Of a stretch of 64,000 bases of DNA, positions 51,471-63,430 are shown one piece after another. This DNA comes from Takakia lepidozioides. Its lineage: Eukaryota; Streptophyta; Takakiopsida; Takakiales; Takakiaceae. A program made the position numbers and the translations under genes. Position 1 is the stretch's first letter, and each line of letters begins with the position of its first letter. The notes beneath the pieces are model-generated. The model had not been told where the DNA came from, did no database searches, and saw only the letters and a program-made list of their open reading frames with translations. The stretch covers positions 8,000,001 to 8,064,000 of the forward strand of contig CM060734.1 in assembly GCA_030704615.1 (NCBI GenBank). Reading direction: 5' to 3'.

Positions 51471-52545
51471 TAGTGCATCTCCTAAGTGAGACCCACGTGC
51501 GACCTCTAGGGTAGCCTGTGCCGTTGGCCCAAGTGTCCAATGTCATCTAAGTCATCTAAGTCTAATGATTTAGCCATATCTAATCATTTTTTTTTTTCCA
51601 CATAGCCTATGATCAGATTTGAACGGGAGACCTTTCCCTTGATATCTCTCCCGTCAAGGCTCCAACCATTGTCCCAGGAATGCCCACTTTAACATTTTTG
51701 CTATTGAATTTTCAGCGACCAAAAGTACTTGGAATTCCACATCTCCCTCACCGCTTGTCCAAAAATCATGAGACCAAGCCGTTGCACCCCTCCTCGTCGA
51801 GGGCTTTCCAACGGCACCAAGCACCCGCGCTGGGGCCTCACGGTTTGGGAGATCTCAACGACGCTACAAAACAAAACAAAACAAAACAAACGTCTCGCTT
51901 CATATAAGGCAGCATGTGCCGTTGGCCCAAGTGTCCAGTGTCATCATCTAAGTCCAAGTGCAATCCCATATGTATCAAAGTGCGTCTCCTATGTCGAGGC
52001 CCAAATGCAACCTCTAGGGTAGCATGTGCCGTTGGCCCAAGTGTCCAGTGTCATCATCTAAGTCCAAGTGCAAATCCCCTATGTAGTGCGTCTCCTATGT
52101 CGAGGCCCAAATGCAACCTCTAGGGTAGCATGTGCCATTGGCCCAAGCGTCCAGTGTCATCTTAGCCCAAGTGTAAGATCTTATATGTATCCCAGTGCGT
52201 CTCCTATGTCGAGGCCCAAGTGCGACCTCTAGTGTAGCCTATGCCGTCGGCCCTGCATGTCTGACAAATTTAAATCTAAGACAAAGTACAATTTCCTATG
52301 TATCCAAGTGCGTCTCCTATGTCAAGGCCCATCTAAGCCCAAGTGCAGTCTTCTATTCATGTATCCAAGTGCATCTCCCATGTAGAGGTCCAAGTGTCTA
52401 GTGGATCATCTTAACGCAAGTGCAATCTCCTATGTATCCAAGTACGTCTCCCATGTCTAGGGTGGCCTGTGCCGTTGGCCCAAGTGTCCAATGTTATCTA
52501 CGTCCAAGTGCATCAATATATGAAGCAAGCCATATCTAATCAATT
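51470..52545 (+). repeat. ~110-bp tandem repeat array, forward orientation
   Basis: Roughly eight degenerate units built from GCCGTTGGCCCAAGTGTCCA, GTCATCTAAGTCCAAGTGCA, TCCAAGTGCGTCTCCTATGT and GAGGCCCAAGTGCGACCTCT. Unit length varies from about 80 to 115 bp. It is interrupted at 51590-51900 by a non-repeat module. Confidence 0.9.
51590..51900 (-). repeat. Module with tRNA-like B box, inverted copy
   Basis: The reverse complement of this block matches 53140-53465, with partial match to 52555-52740. It contains a B-box GGTTCAAATCT-like sequence (minus strand near 51615), TACTTTTGGTCGCTG, CTCATGATTTTTGGAC and a (CAAAA)n tract near 51868-51890. Confidence 0.75.
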
Positions 52546-52554
52546 TTTTCTCCA

Positions 52555-52745
52555 GGAGGGGTGCACGGGCTTGGTCTCATGATTTTTGGACTTGCGGTGT
52601 GGGGGATGTGGAATTCCAAGTACTTTTGGTCGTTGGAAATTCACAAAAAATAGCAAAGTGGGCATTCCTGGGACAATGAAGCCTCGACATCAGAGATATC
52701 AAGGGAAAGGTCTCCGGTTCAAATCTGGTCATAGGGCGCTCTCTG
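52555..52745 (+). repeat. Module with tRNA-like B box, short copy
   Basis: Plus-orientation partial copy (GGAGGGGTGCACGGGCTTGG, AATTCCAAGTACTTTTGGTC, then GGTCTCCGGTTCAAATCTGG). It sits at the switch point between forward and reversed ~110-bp units. Confidence 0.75.
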
Positions 52746-54420
52746 GAAAAAAAAATTGATTAGATAGGGGATTGCACTTGAACTTAGATGACATTGGACA
52801 CTGGAGGTCGCACTTGGGCCTCTACATGGGAGAAGCACTTCGATACATAGGAGATTGCACTTGGGCTTAGATTTCAATACTTCATACATTGGCCAACGGC
52901 ACAAGCTACCCTAGAGGTCGCACTTGGGCCTCAACATAGGAGACACACTTGGATACACAGGGGATTGCACTTGGACTTAGATGACACTGGACACTTGGGC
53001 CAACGGCACAGGCTACCCTAGAGGTCGCATTTGGACCTCGACAAAGGAGATGCACTTGGATACATAGGGGATTGCACTTGGACATAGATGACACTGGACA
53101 CTTGGGCCAATGGTACATGCTACCCTAGTTGATATGAAGCGAGACGTTTGTTTGTTTGTTTATTTGTTTTGTTTTGTTTTGTTTTGTTTTGTTTTGTAGC
53201 ATTGAGATGTCCCAAACCACGAGGCTCCGGCACTGGTGCTTGGTACCATTGGAAAGTCCTTGACAAGGAGGGGTGCACCGGCTTGGTCTCATGACTTTTG
53301 GACCTGCGGTGTGGGAGATACGGAATTCCAAGTACTTTTGGTCGCTGGATATTCACAAAAAATAGCAAAAATGGCAAAGTGGGCATTCCAGGGACAATGG
53401 TTGGAGCCTCGAGGGGAGAGATATCAAGGGAAAGGTCTCCGGTTCAAATCTGGTCGTAGGCTCTGTGGAAAAAAATGATTAGACGTAGATGACTTAGATG
53501 ACGTTGGACACTTGGGCCAACAACACATGCTACCCTAGGGCCTAGAGGTTGCACTTGGGCCACAACATAGGAGACGCACTTGCATACATAGGAAATTGCA
53601 CTGGATACATAGGAGATTGGACTTGGGCTTAAATGACAGTGGACAATTGGGGCTCTACATGGGAGATGCACCTGGATACATGAATAGAAGATTGCACTTG
53701 GGCTTAGATGGGCCTCGACATAGGAGACACACTTGGATACATAGGAATTTACACTTGGTCTTAGATTTCAATTCTTCACATATGGGCCAACGGTATAGGC
53801 TACACTAGAGGTCGCACTTGGGCCTCAACATAGGAGACGCAGTGGGATACATAGAAGATCTTACACTTGGGCTTAGATGATAGTGGACACTTGGGCCAAC
53901 GACACAGGCTACCCTAGAGGTCGCGCTTGGGCCTCGACATAGGAGACGCAGTGGGATACATAGAAGATCTTACACTTGGGCTTAGATGACAGTGGACACT
54001 TGGGCCAACGGCACATGCTACCCTAGAGCAATGATTGGCCCTTCACGTGGGAGATTTGGAATTTTCAAGTACTTTTGGTTGCTGGAAATTCGCGAAAATA
54101 GCAAAGTGGATATATGAATATATGAAGCCTCGACATGAGAGATTGCAAAAATAGCAAAGTGGCTTTGGGATTGCACTTGGACTTAGGTGACATTGGACAT
54201 TGGAGGTCACACTTGGGCCTCTACATGAGGGACGCACATGGATACATAGGAGATTGCACTTGGGCTTAGATTTCAATTCTTCACACATGGGCCAATGGTA
54301 CATGATACCCTAGATGTCCCAAACAGTGGGGTCTCTGGATGCATATGGGATTGCACTTGGATAGAGATGACATTTGACACTTGGGCCAACGACACAGGCT
54401 ACCCTAGTTATTATTTACAG
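52745..54420 (-). repeat. ~110-bp tandem repeat array, reverse orientation
   Basis: About fourteen reverse-complement units of the array at 51.47-52.54 kb (GTCGCACTTGGGCCTC, CTTAGATGACACTGGACACT, TGGGCCAACGGCACA). Interrupted by the module at 53140-53465. Confidence 0.9.
53140..53465 (+). repeat. Module with tRNA-like B box, full copy
   Basis: Full-length mirror of 51590-51900: (GTTTT)n tract, TAGCATTGAGATGTCCC, GGGCATTCCAGGGACAATGG (weak A-box-like) and GGTCTCCGGTTCAAATCTGG (B-box). It may be a tRNA-derived SINE head fused to other sequence, or a repeat with a chance B-box. Confidence 0.7.
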
Positions 54421-57400
54421 AACAGGGGGATTGTAGCCCTGATTAACTTTATTATAAAATATTTTTGGGGGGCAAAAAGCCCTTACAAGTTATTTGGGAT
54501 TATTCGGGAAAAAAAATTAAAACCCCTATTACACCATAAGGCACACACACCGTAAGCAGTGAATGTCAGAACCCTACCTCTCAGATCGAGAGACTGATCG
54601 AGAAAAAACAGATCACACTATCATAAAACATTCTTAACAGGCTAAGAATGAACTCCAGGTTGGCTTAACAACAGCAATCCCTATGGATTTAACTAATTCC
54701 TTAAAAGAAAATGGAGAGAAAGTCAAGGCATGAGGTTTGACAAGGACTATGGCCGCCCCAAAATCCAAACAAGGTATTGTTTGCCAGCCATTGAACCAGA
54801 GGGGATAGAAGATCTGGTTTAGGGTCCAAGGGTTTGCCTGGTAGAGACCAACAGCAGATTCGTATGGGGATAAGAGGAGTATGGGGGATGTTTAGAGGGA
54901 TAGTGGATTGCAGGGAGAGGGACAGGGAGATGGTATCAATTGCAAAGGAGAAGACAAAATGGTGAGATGACGTTGAATCAGCTTGAACAAATAGAATAGA
55001 GAGATCACCGTGGAGGATAGTAAGAGCCCAGAAGGGGGGGGAGGGAACTGAAGGACCCAAGCGGAGGGCCACTGACCATTGAGGAGGTAAGGACTGAATG
55101 ACCTCATGATAACCATTTGTTGGCCTAACCGAGCCAACTGCCAGAGCCAAAGTCTCCGGACTTTTGAAGTCATTGTGAGGCCATATGTTGTGGATTTGGC
55201 TGGTACCAAGACGATCCCAAGCGGACCATCGCTTTGCTTGGTTTTTCTGCTGGGGGGAAGGTTTGTTGGTGTTCAGGAACAGGTGTTGACGAAGAACCTC
55301 ATAGAAAGCAGTAATGGGTCTCTTAAATCTACCTGAACTGGCGGAGCCTCCCCCAAGCTTGCCAAATGTTGGACCACAGAGGAGATCCCACATACTTGTG
55401 CTTGAATCCGTGAGTGATCCAGCGCAAAGAAGGCTTACAGATGGATAGTTTCAATGGCGAAGAATGAGTGATGTTGTCATGCACAAGGAACTTCCACATG
55501 CCCCCCTCTGAGCCCAGAAACCTTGGGATCCATTTTGCCAACAAAGCAGTGATCTGAGTTTCCGGGTCTATGATCCCCAGACCCCCTTTTTTTGTGGAAG
55601 GCATATTTGGTTCCAGGCCACCTGTGGCCTTTTCTTCTCTGCAGAACTTTCTGCACCCCAAATGAAGTTCCTGATGAGCCTTTTCACCTCCTGAACTTGG
55701 GAGCTGTTGGGGCGCCAAAAAGCCGCATAGTACCAGATTCCAACAAATAGAATCTGGTTTGCAGCTAGGGCTTTTCCTGTTATAGAAAGATGCTTGCTTC
55801 CCCAGTAAGCCAGCTTACGCTTCAGCTTGATCAAGGTAGGTTTAAATCTCTGGTCATCCAAGAGATCATGACCGAAAGGTGTAACCCAAAAGGGTGGTAG
55901 ACTCTCCAAGACCAAGCCATTTTAGACCTTGGTTAACTCCCCATAAGGGAGGGCTCCAAGAAGGAAGCAGATTGATCACCCACTAATGAGGCAGAGGTTT
56001 TATTCCAATTAACCTTGAAGCTGGATGCAGCACAGAAGGAACTCAGGGTGTTTCCAGCCCTGTCTAAATTCTGGTGATTGGCCTGTAGCATCAAGAAGGT
56101 ATCATCCACGAACATAGAGTCAATAACATGGGTTCTCTGCTGAGTGATATAGTTCGTGATACGAAGGCCAGTGATTTGTCTGTCCTATCACCTTTTTTGT
56201 AGAGTAACGTAATGACTCCTTGAGACATGGAAGGGGACATTTCTCCACTATCAAAGAGATGGTTAGCCATAGCAGTAAAGTCATCTGAAATGTCAGACTA
56301 GAGAGCCTTATAGATTCCACAGGGATCCCATCCATTCCCGGGGACTTGTTGTTTTGCAATTTGAAGAGTGCATCTTCAAGCTCCATAGCTGTGAATTGGC
56401 CTTCCACAGCCACAACATTCTGAGGGGACAAAATCTTTGGGGTATACTGGAGATAATCCTCCTGGAGAGCCGTTGCTTTGGAAACGCAACTGGAAATGCG
56501 AGGATGACAGGCTTGCCATGGCTTTGGGAGTAGTGGCAGAGAGACCATTGGACTGGTCGACAAGCTCTGAAATGCACTGTGAGGCTCTTCGCAGTTTGGT
56601 CTTGTCAAAGAAGTATTTTGACATTTTTTCTCCTTTGGTAGACCAATTAACCCCTGCCTGGAGTTTCCATTTGCGTTCTTGCATCTTCTGGTGCACATAG
56701 GTATGGTATGTGAAATCATCGCAGCGAGAAGATTCTAGCATTTTTATTGCCAAACACTCGTGAGTGTTTTCACCTTCCTTTTCCTTATGATTGCCAAGTT
56801 TTGACTAAGTTGTTGACTAGCAATGTTGATAGCTCTCAATTTGGATAGAAATCTATCGGTAGGGTTTTGCGAGTCATCACTAGCTAGAGACCAAGCTTTG
56901 AGGAGCTCCTACTTATAAGTAGGAAGCTTGAGAAGCAAGGAATTGAGCTTGTACAAGCCCCCACCGCGACGCTGAGCTGAAGGAAAGGTAATATATGAGG
57001 AGATAGGGGCATGATCGAAGCCCAGAGGAATAGGTTGTTGGATGTCTCTTTTTGACCATTGCACCAAGTTAAAGGAAACGTAAGCCCTGTCCAGACGGGC
57101 CATCTGGAGATCTCCTAGAGATCTTTTGTTCGTCCAAGTGAAGGACAGATTGGAAGCTTGCTGCGAGAGATGAACCGCTTTAGTGAGACAATTACCGTGG
57201 GTACAAGAGAGCCATCGGTCCAATTCATCTAGATTTGGGGAAAATGAGTCCATCCCTCTCCTATCTTCTTGATATTCAACCATGTTAAAGTCGCTAGCTA
57301 AGACCGAACTGTCAACTGAGGTTTCTGCCAACATTCGGTCATTAAGAAGTGACTAGAAAACGCTTCTTTCTATAGAGGTATTTGGAGCATAGATATTCAC

Positions 57401-57731
57401 AAGACCTATAGAACCTATGTTATTAGGGAGGGTGAGAACGCAAAGCTGGAGTCTGCAAGCCTCAGAGGGTGGCTAGAGCTTGAAGAGAAGGGGAGAGCAG
57501 TATTGCCGTTCCCCCCTTTGTGCCCTCGGAGGTGGGTTTCCAGTAAGCACAGGTTGAAGGCCGTAAGTGGTCAGATAGGGAGTTGATTTTTCTGGGATCT
57601 AGTTTGTGTCCTTGGGAGAAAGATTACATAATCATTTTGAAGGAAGGGACTAAGCCAAGTCTTAATTTTGAGTCTTTTGAGAGAAGCAGAATCGGAGCCT
57701 AGCCCTCTAATGTTCCATGAGAGGATGTTAA
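54420..57731 (-). pseudogene. L1-type LINE, ORF2 (endonuclease, reverse transcriptase)
   Basis: On the minus strand ORF2 starts NILSWNIRGLGSDSASLKRL near 57725. Then come endonuclease blocks VLASDFNMVEYQEDRRGMDS (about 57300-57240) and SFTWTNKRSLGDLQMARLDR, and GFDHAPISSY. The RT part shows AMELEDALFKLQNNKSPGMD (56385-56330), the catalytic box FVDDTFLMLQANHQN (56115-56075), and YWGSKHLSITGKALAANQIL (55815-55760). A C-terminal Trp-rich region follows to about 54700. FVDD and the endonuclease SDFN keep catalytic residues, but frames change at least four times and stops occur. The 3' end is probably near 54420, where the ~110-bp repeat resumes. Confidence 0.85.
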
Positions 57732-58537
57732 CCCCTAAAGGACGACACGACCCGAATCGGGTTGCGTCAGATTACTTGCCACGCTCCAATTCCCATGGAT
57801 GATAGTGGATGGAAATGAACCTTGAAGATGAATTGTAGATGTCAGAGAGGAGCACATGTGAGAATTTACAGCGCCAAAAAATCATAAAAGCTCTACTCCA
57901 TAGAATTTTGCAAAGTGCCAAGGTTTCATGAAATCCAGTGTTAGAGCACGATTGACCTGCCTACGTGGCATTCAAATGGGCAATGTTCAAGATAACATCT
58001 AGGGTTGAAAATTTATCATAATGCTAAAAATTTTGGACAAGGCACCATGAAATGTTACTGTGCACTTACTTACCAGAGGAATTGGAAAACAAATGTCACC
58101 TCATGGGTGTACTTGGGAAAGAAGCCAAAACAAGATAATTTACCCCCCAGGTTTCACATACAAAGCAGCCCCCCCCATATTTTTGGCATTTTGGTCTGAG
58201 ATTCTGGGAGATGACCTGTTGGTTGCCCCTTATCCAGATTCTGGAGGCCATTTCTTCAAGAAAAATTGTAAAATCAACAAACTTGCATGGTCAAAGCAAT
58301 TTTTCCTCTTGTTTTTTGTTCATGGTTTCAACTTGGCCACTTTTCTTTTGTTATAATCTACTAAATGGAACGGTCAAAAGTGCTACAATTTTCTGAGGAC
58401 CTTCATGTAGTAGGTAGGGATGAAATGGAACGGTCCATCCAGCTGGATGTAAGGGGGGTAGGAAGTTACAACTCAGCAATGGAGGGTATGGCCCACTTTT
58501 TGGGAAAACTCCCAAAAGTTAGCTCGTCCTTTAGGGG
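57732..58537. mobile_element. 806-bp element with 14-bp TIRs and TTAA duplications (piggyBac-like, non-autonomous)
   Basis: The left end TTAA-CCCCTAAAGGACGA (57728-57745) and right end TCGTCCTTTAGGGG-TTAA (58524-58541) are perfect 14-bp inverted repeats with TTAA on both sides. If the element and one TTAA are ignored, the LINE reads ATG-ATT-C then TTAAC, giving M-I-L-N-I-L-S-W as the natural ORF2 start, so the TTAA is a true target duplication. TTAA duplication and a CCC start are the signature of piggyBac elements, which excise without a scar. No transposase is present. An inner palindrome CCCGAATCGGG lies near 57751. Confidence 0.85.
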
Positions 58538-58541
58538 TTAA

Positions 58542-58960
58542 GAATCATCTAAAGGCTGAGGAAGGATGAGAGCAAACGCCTCATTTGATAGCCTGTGTTG
58601 AAGGAAATAGAACTTGACTCAGCGGTCAGAGGGGTGGAGAGACTTGACCCACTAGTAGTGCAGTGGAGGCTTCGGACTCTCTTATGGATTTGAATGAAAA
58701 TGCCACGGAGGTTTTGCGGAGGCAAGGGAGAGGAAGGAGAGCAGAATTGCTCTACGGGAATGGCCTGAATAGACAAGATATAATACTAACCAATTTGGGG
58801 AAGAAGGTTGCAGACTGCAAGGCAGAGATTTAGGGATGTAAAGTCATATTGAGAGAGTCTAGAGAGAGAATCCCAAATGGAATAGTAACAGGCAAATGGA
58901 GAGAGGGGAGGCATTGTCTGGATTTTCTCCCAGAAAACATCTGGGTTTTGTAACATAGCA
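58542..58960 (-). pseudogene. LINE ORF1 C-terminal remnant and ORF2 start
   Basis: Minus-strand frame 58776-58549 (SIQAIPVEQFCSPSSPLPPQ, IFIQIHKRVRSLHCTTSGSS) ends LSL-stop just before the ORF2 ATG, consistent with an ORF1-ORF2 junction. Further upstream, to about 58950, WEKIQTMPPLSPFACYYSIW may belong to the same frame. No CCHC knuckle was seen. Confidence 0.4.
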
Positions 58961-60760
58961 GCCTCTTATTTTAGATTATTAGGGTCTTCAATGCAAGCAT
59001 ATAATAATCTAAAATGAGAGGTGATATTTCATTTCATTAAGTCTCTGAGGGAGTATAAATGGATAGAGGGAACTAAGTAGCTTGGGGGAGAGGCAAAACA
59101 ATCTTCATATCTTTGTACAGACCTCTAAGAGAGCTCCTTTGTAATAGAGTCATATTCTTTTATCCCTGCATGATGCAGAAGTACTGGTATGTTTCTTGAC
59201 AAACATAGACAATAGATTTGGAGGAAAAGTAGATTCATGCCTTCAAAGGGGAAGAAACAACGCCACTGGAGACAGACCATGGATCAAGGGAATGATAATC
59301 ACTATACACTTTGACTGGATTCATGCGGTAAACAACCTGCATTTTCTGTTGATACTGCAAGTGAGGATGCAGCCTGAGGTTGACTGCATCCTCAAAAATT
59401 CTATTAGTATCCTACTACTTTCTCTACACATTGAGTGCTTACTTTGGCATTTCCACTCTGGGAATACTGCTGTCTACTTAAGTTCATAGTAACGATTCGT
59501 CTTGGGATCATAATAACAATCCAAGGTAGGCATCTTTGGTGCTGATATTGCTGATTGTACATGATTACTTGTCAATCTAAGATCTGGGGTACTCTTGCTA
59601 GTAACATAAGCCAGTTTCTTGAAGATATGTATTCAACTCTCAACTGGAACTTCTAATGACGCTGAGTCCTTAGCGCCTTGTGGACGTTCTCATCCTAGAT
59701 TAAACCTTAGGTCTTCTCCCACCAGCCCCCCTCGTAACAGTTGTGGATGTGTTGGGATGATTGTAGGGCATGTTTTGAGCAAAGGACGAAGTTGGATTGC
59801 TCCCCGAGAGACTCCATTAACTGCAAGGAGGGTGACGAGGCTGGTGGGACATGTGACAAGCAATGCTCTGTTGCTCCCCTTGACTTGCTAATATGTCTGC
59901 ATACTATTGTAATACAAAGTATGACAGCATGCCACAACCACGCCAACGTATGGTAATGCTTGGAATCATCAACATACAAGTACCATGCCATAAGTCACAG
60001 CTTATGGTGCAGATTAAGATGCAAACACAGGAGATTAAACCGTGCATGGGTTTTGGAGCTACATTTGAGCCTCCAGAGGTGCAAATGTGACTTCCCCACA
60101 CTGACCATGTGGAGGGGCAATGTTATTGTAAGAAGCTTACCACAGATTCTTTGCAGGTTACATGCCCACTATGGACTTCAAGAAACCTGACAAATTGCTC
60201 CAAGCTGACCGGATAAATGGATTAACTTGCTGAATGAGGACTAGCCAAATTCTGTTATACCAACAACATCTGATATCAAAACCTCTCATATGTAGGTCAG
60301 TGCAAGTGCTGAGCGGTTGGATATAGTTTCCTGGGATTTTGGAGTGGGTATTGCAGTCACCTAGACTGCATACATGCACTGCCAGATCAGAACTCGTAGT
60401 CCTGCAGGAACAGGGCACTCTGCAGGGTAGATACTTAAAGGGTCTGACTCCCCACGCTTGAACACAAAATGAATGCAATTGCACCTTCCCAAAAAACATT
60501 GGTCTTGGAAAGCTGTATGCAAATCTAAAAACCTGTGCCAGAACGATCCAAACTTGGATCATGACAGTTCTCTAGTACCTGGAACGAATAAGACCATCAC
60601 GACATTGTTGAGGAAAGGGAATTGATTTTGAGCTTTGCCGAACACATCACAAAGCGATTAAGGTGATGGCACTCACTGCCCCTTGCGACACCATTACGTC
60701 AACTTCATAAACACCACTCAGAATCCAAGCTTCAGAGCTGGAAGAGTGGATTCCAACTTT
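58960..60760. other. Unassigned DNA
   Basis: About 1.8 kb without recognisable gene. Frames up to 134 codons (60158-60562 minus) have no motif. Composition is balanced and no tandem structure is visible. It could be intron or flank of a host gene extending beyond the window. Confidence 0.5.
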
Positions 60761-60767
60761 GAGCCAT

Positions 60768-61025
60768 CAAACGCTTTAATATAACCATGTGGCTTGCCAT
60801 CAGTAAGGAACTCACTAAATCCAAGGAAAGGCATTCTACCTGCTTAAGAGGAAAGATGATGTTCCAGCAGGGAGGGTGCCAGAGTGGAACCCCATCCAAA
60901 GCAGTTTACCGGCTACTCTCATAAACAACCACCCACGTACATAGAATCCTTTAATAGAGCCACAGGGCTTGTCATTATGCGTGGAGCTCACTAAATGCAA
61001 GGAAAAGAGTTCTACCTGTTTGACA
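60768..61025. repeat. Diverged ~175-bp direct duplication
   Basis: CTTTAATATAACCATGTGGC...GAACTCACTAAATCCAAGGAAAGGCATTCTACCTGCTT (60772-60845, abridged) resembles CTTTAATAGAGCCACAGGGC...GAGCTCACTAAATGCAAGG (60949 onward to 61021). Confidence 0.65.
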
Positions 61026-61800
61026 TTTTTGAAAGAGATCTTGTGATTGGAGGAGACGATTCCAGAGCTTCTGCAGGCTGGTCTAACCCACTACCAAAAT
61101 CAAATGATTCGTGCACCCCGCTTCCTCGGATTGCTACTGGTGAGATATGACCAGTTGATCCCATATCACCAGTGGGAGCTAGATATGCTCCTCTCTCTCT
61201 CTACAAAAAAGCACCATTTCATTTCATTTCTCTCTACAAAAAGAAAGGAACAATGCTCAAAGTCAAACTCATGGGTCGCACATCCTGACATGTTGATCAA
61301 AGGGTGACACAAACATTTGACAAGGTGGCTTATTATGGTTGTCAACAATTTCAGGCTTCTGGAAAAGATGACAACGCTACTGACAAAGCATATCTGCCAT
61401 GCCGTAAGTGTAATCTTGCCATTGTATACACTGCAGCTTTCAACCCATTTCAATCCACCTCATGAATGCATCAAGCAGCACCAGCAGATTAGATGTGAGG
61501 TTCCAGGGTACTGCCTTATGTTGATCCCCTAAAACATGTGGAAGTCAGGAGTGAAAATCCAGTACAACCAAAACAAGTGGTTATCTGCTGGGCTCCAACT
61601 TCGGTGGGTCATTCCATAGACCCCTCCTAACCAAGCAGCCAGTCCACGTGACTACAGGCTTTCAGCATTAATTCATTCAAGTTGAACTACAGAGGCCCAC
61701 TCTCCCTGCTGCCTAACTTTGTGCAGCGAGAGGGGGAGGGTAGAAGGAGGAAAGGAGAGAAGGCAGATGCTGCTCACTGTTGGCAAATCCAAGAGCAGCT
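61026..61800. other. Unassigned DNA
   Basis: Contains an 86-codon plus frame (61047-61307) and purine-rich GAGAGGGGGAGGGTAGAAGG near 61729. The TCATTTC and CTCTACAAAAA words are duplicated near 61195-61240. No recognisable gene. Confidence 0.45.
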
Positions 61801-61815
61801 TCCTACCTAAAGTAG

Positions 61816-63430
61816 TCAATACAGGCTGTATACCTCATCATGCACAGACCAAGGCTGCTCCAGGCTCCCAAAAGGTCCATTCAACGCATTGAGCTCTGTT
61901 GCACCGCAACCCCTGTTATCTGCATCTGCAGCATGCACATACATTCGAGTGAGAACTGGAAAGACAATTACAAGCACCTTATTCAGGCAACTTAGGCTGT
62001 TAGTCATGACTTCTTGCAGTTGCTAAGCAAGACAAGAACTGTGCAGAATTGACCACACTTTTGATGCCTGATACGCAGGTCACAGAATTTCCCAGCTTGA
62101 AATGGTACCGAACTAGCTCAGTTCTTGCACTGCTGCATGAAGACAGGAAAGAAGTGCAGGATTCACCACAACACACTGATAAAAGTGGTATTACCATGTC
62201 CATCAACGTTCGTGCTTGCACTTCCAATATCCCAAGTATCATCAGTGACTCCATAGGCAAGAAGCTATTGTCAGGAGACCTTGTGAGGTGTTCAAAGCAG
62301 TTACCACTAGGGCCTTCTTGAGAGCTTCCAGAGAACCAGCTCTGTCCACCATCACTGAAATCCTCATCGGACAAAAGTTGAGTCTCGAAACAAGAACATT
62401 TCATCTTCTTCCAGGTCTAATTTGTCAAGGATCACTCCCACAGGCCTTGCATTTTTCTTTTGCAAGGATCCTCATGGGTCTGCGAAGTCACTTGCATTGT
62501 TGTTTGTGGTGGGGATTCAGAACCAAGGCCAAGGCCTAATGCATTTCTACTCCGCAACATGATTGTATCCATATCCTCATCAACTTGCCCAGGATGATCA
62601 GACACAGAAGCAAGGCTGGCACTCTCTGCCAAGCAAGGAGGGTTATGATTCTGGCCTATTGCATCCTCCAACTCTTCGGCTTTACTGAAAAGGGACAACC
62701 CTTCAAACACACTTTCACTAAAGGGCATATCATCTGATGCAACTATCCCACCCGCAAGGGGGGCTTTCAGAGGGGGAGTCCATGTACCGAGACTGCTGAT
62801 ACTCCTTAACTCTACTGCTGTCTATGTGGGAGTCCCTGCGTGGGTTTTTGAGGGGCCCCGACGCTGGCACCTCACGTTTCCAGTTAGATTCTTCACCTTT
62901 CGCCATTTCATAGAGCCCAGATTGTCAGCATCAATTAGAGTATCACTGCATTCAGCTTCTATGCCCTCAAATTCAACCCTTGTTGGAGCCAGTGGCTCAG
63001 ATTGATGACATTCCTCCAGTGCCTTCACCAGTGAATTAATTGCATCTGCTCTTAGTTTTGCAGCATCTAGTTCCTGAGTGGAAAACTTCATTGAGAATGT
63101 GTGGTACCCTGCTATGTTCAGCTCAAGAACTGGTCTGTTCTCCCACTCAGGACTGTGACCTCTGGGTTCCAAATACCTGGACCGGTTAGGTTGGTCACAT
63201 ATATGTTTGACAGGTGTTCCACTCAACCTTGTAAGGTATGGACCTGAGCCTCCACAGAAATTCTTTACAGCGCAAGATGACCTCAATCAGAGTGAAGCTT
63301 AACCCCTTCCACCCATCTTTGACGTCAATTTCATGAGCAGATTTTAATCTCTGAAAGGCCAGGACCACTGCATGACCTTGCGGTGCCGCAGAGCATCCAG
63401 TGGGAGCCCTGCTCGAGAATAATCCAGGAA
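61816..63430 (-). pseudogene. Decayed or intron-split coding region, family unknown
   Basis: On the minus strand one frame runs from 63286 to about 62000 with few stops (TAG 62822, then TGA and TAG near 62430-62415) in over 400 codons. It contains FSTQELDAAKLRADAINSLV, LGSMKWRKVKNLTGNV, PFSESVFEGLSLFSKAEELE, LASVSDHPGQVDEDMDTIML and FSDGGQSWFSGSSQEGPSGN. Upstream, in another frame, HAVVLAFQRLKSAHEIDVKD and LIEVILRCKEFLWRLRSIPY look coding. A further frame (61816-62007) follows. Low stop density and acidic/Ser-rich composition suggest a regulatory host protein or its retro-copy. No domain recognised. It could be a live gene with introns removing the stops, which I cannot exclude. Confidence 0.4.
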
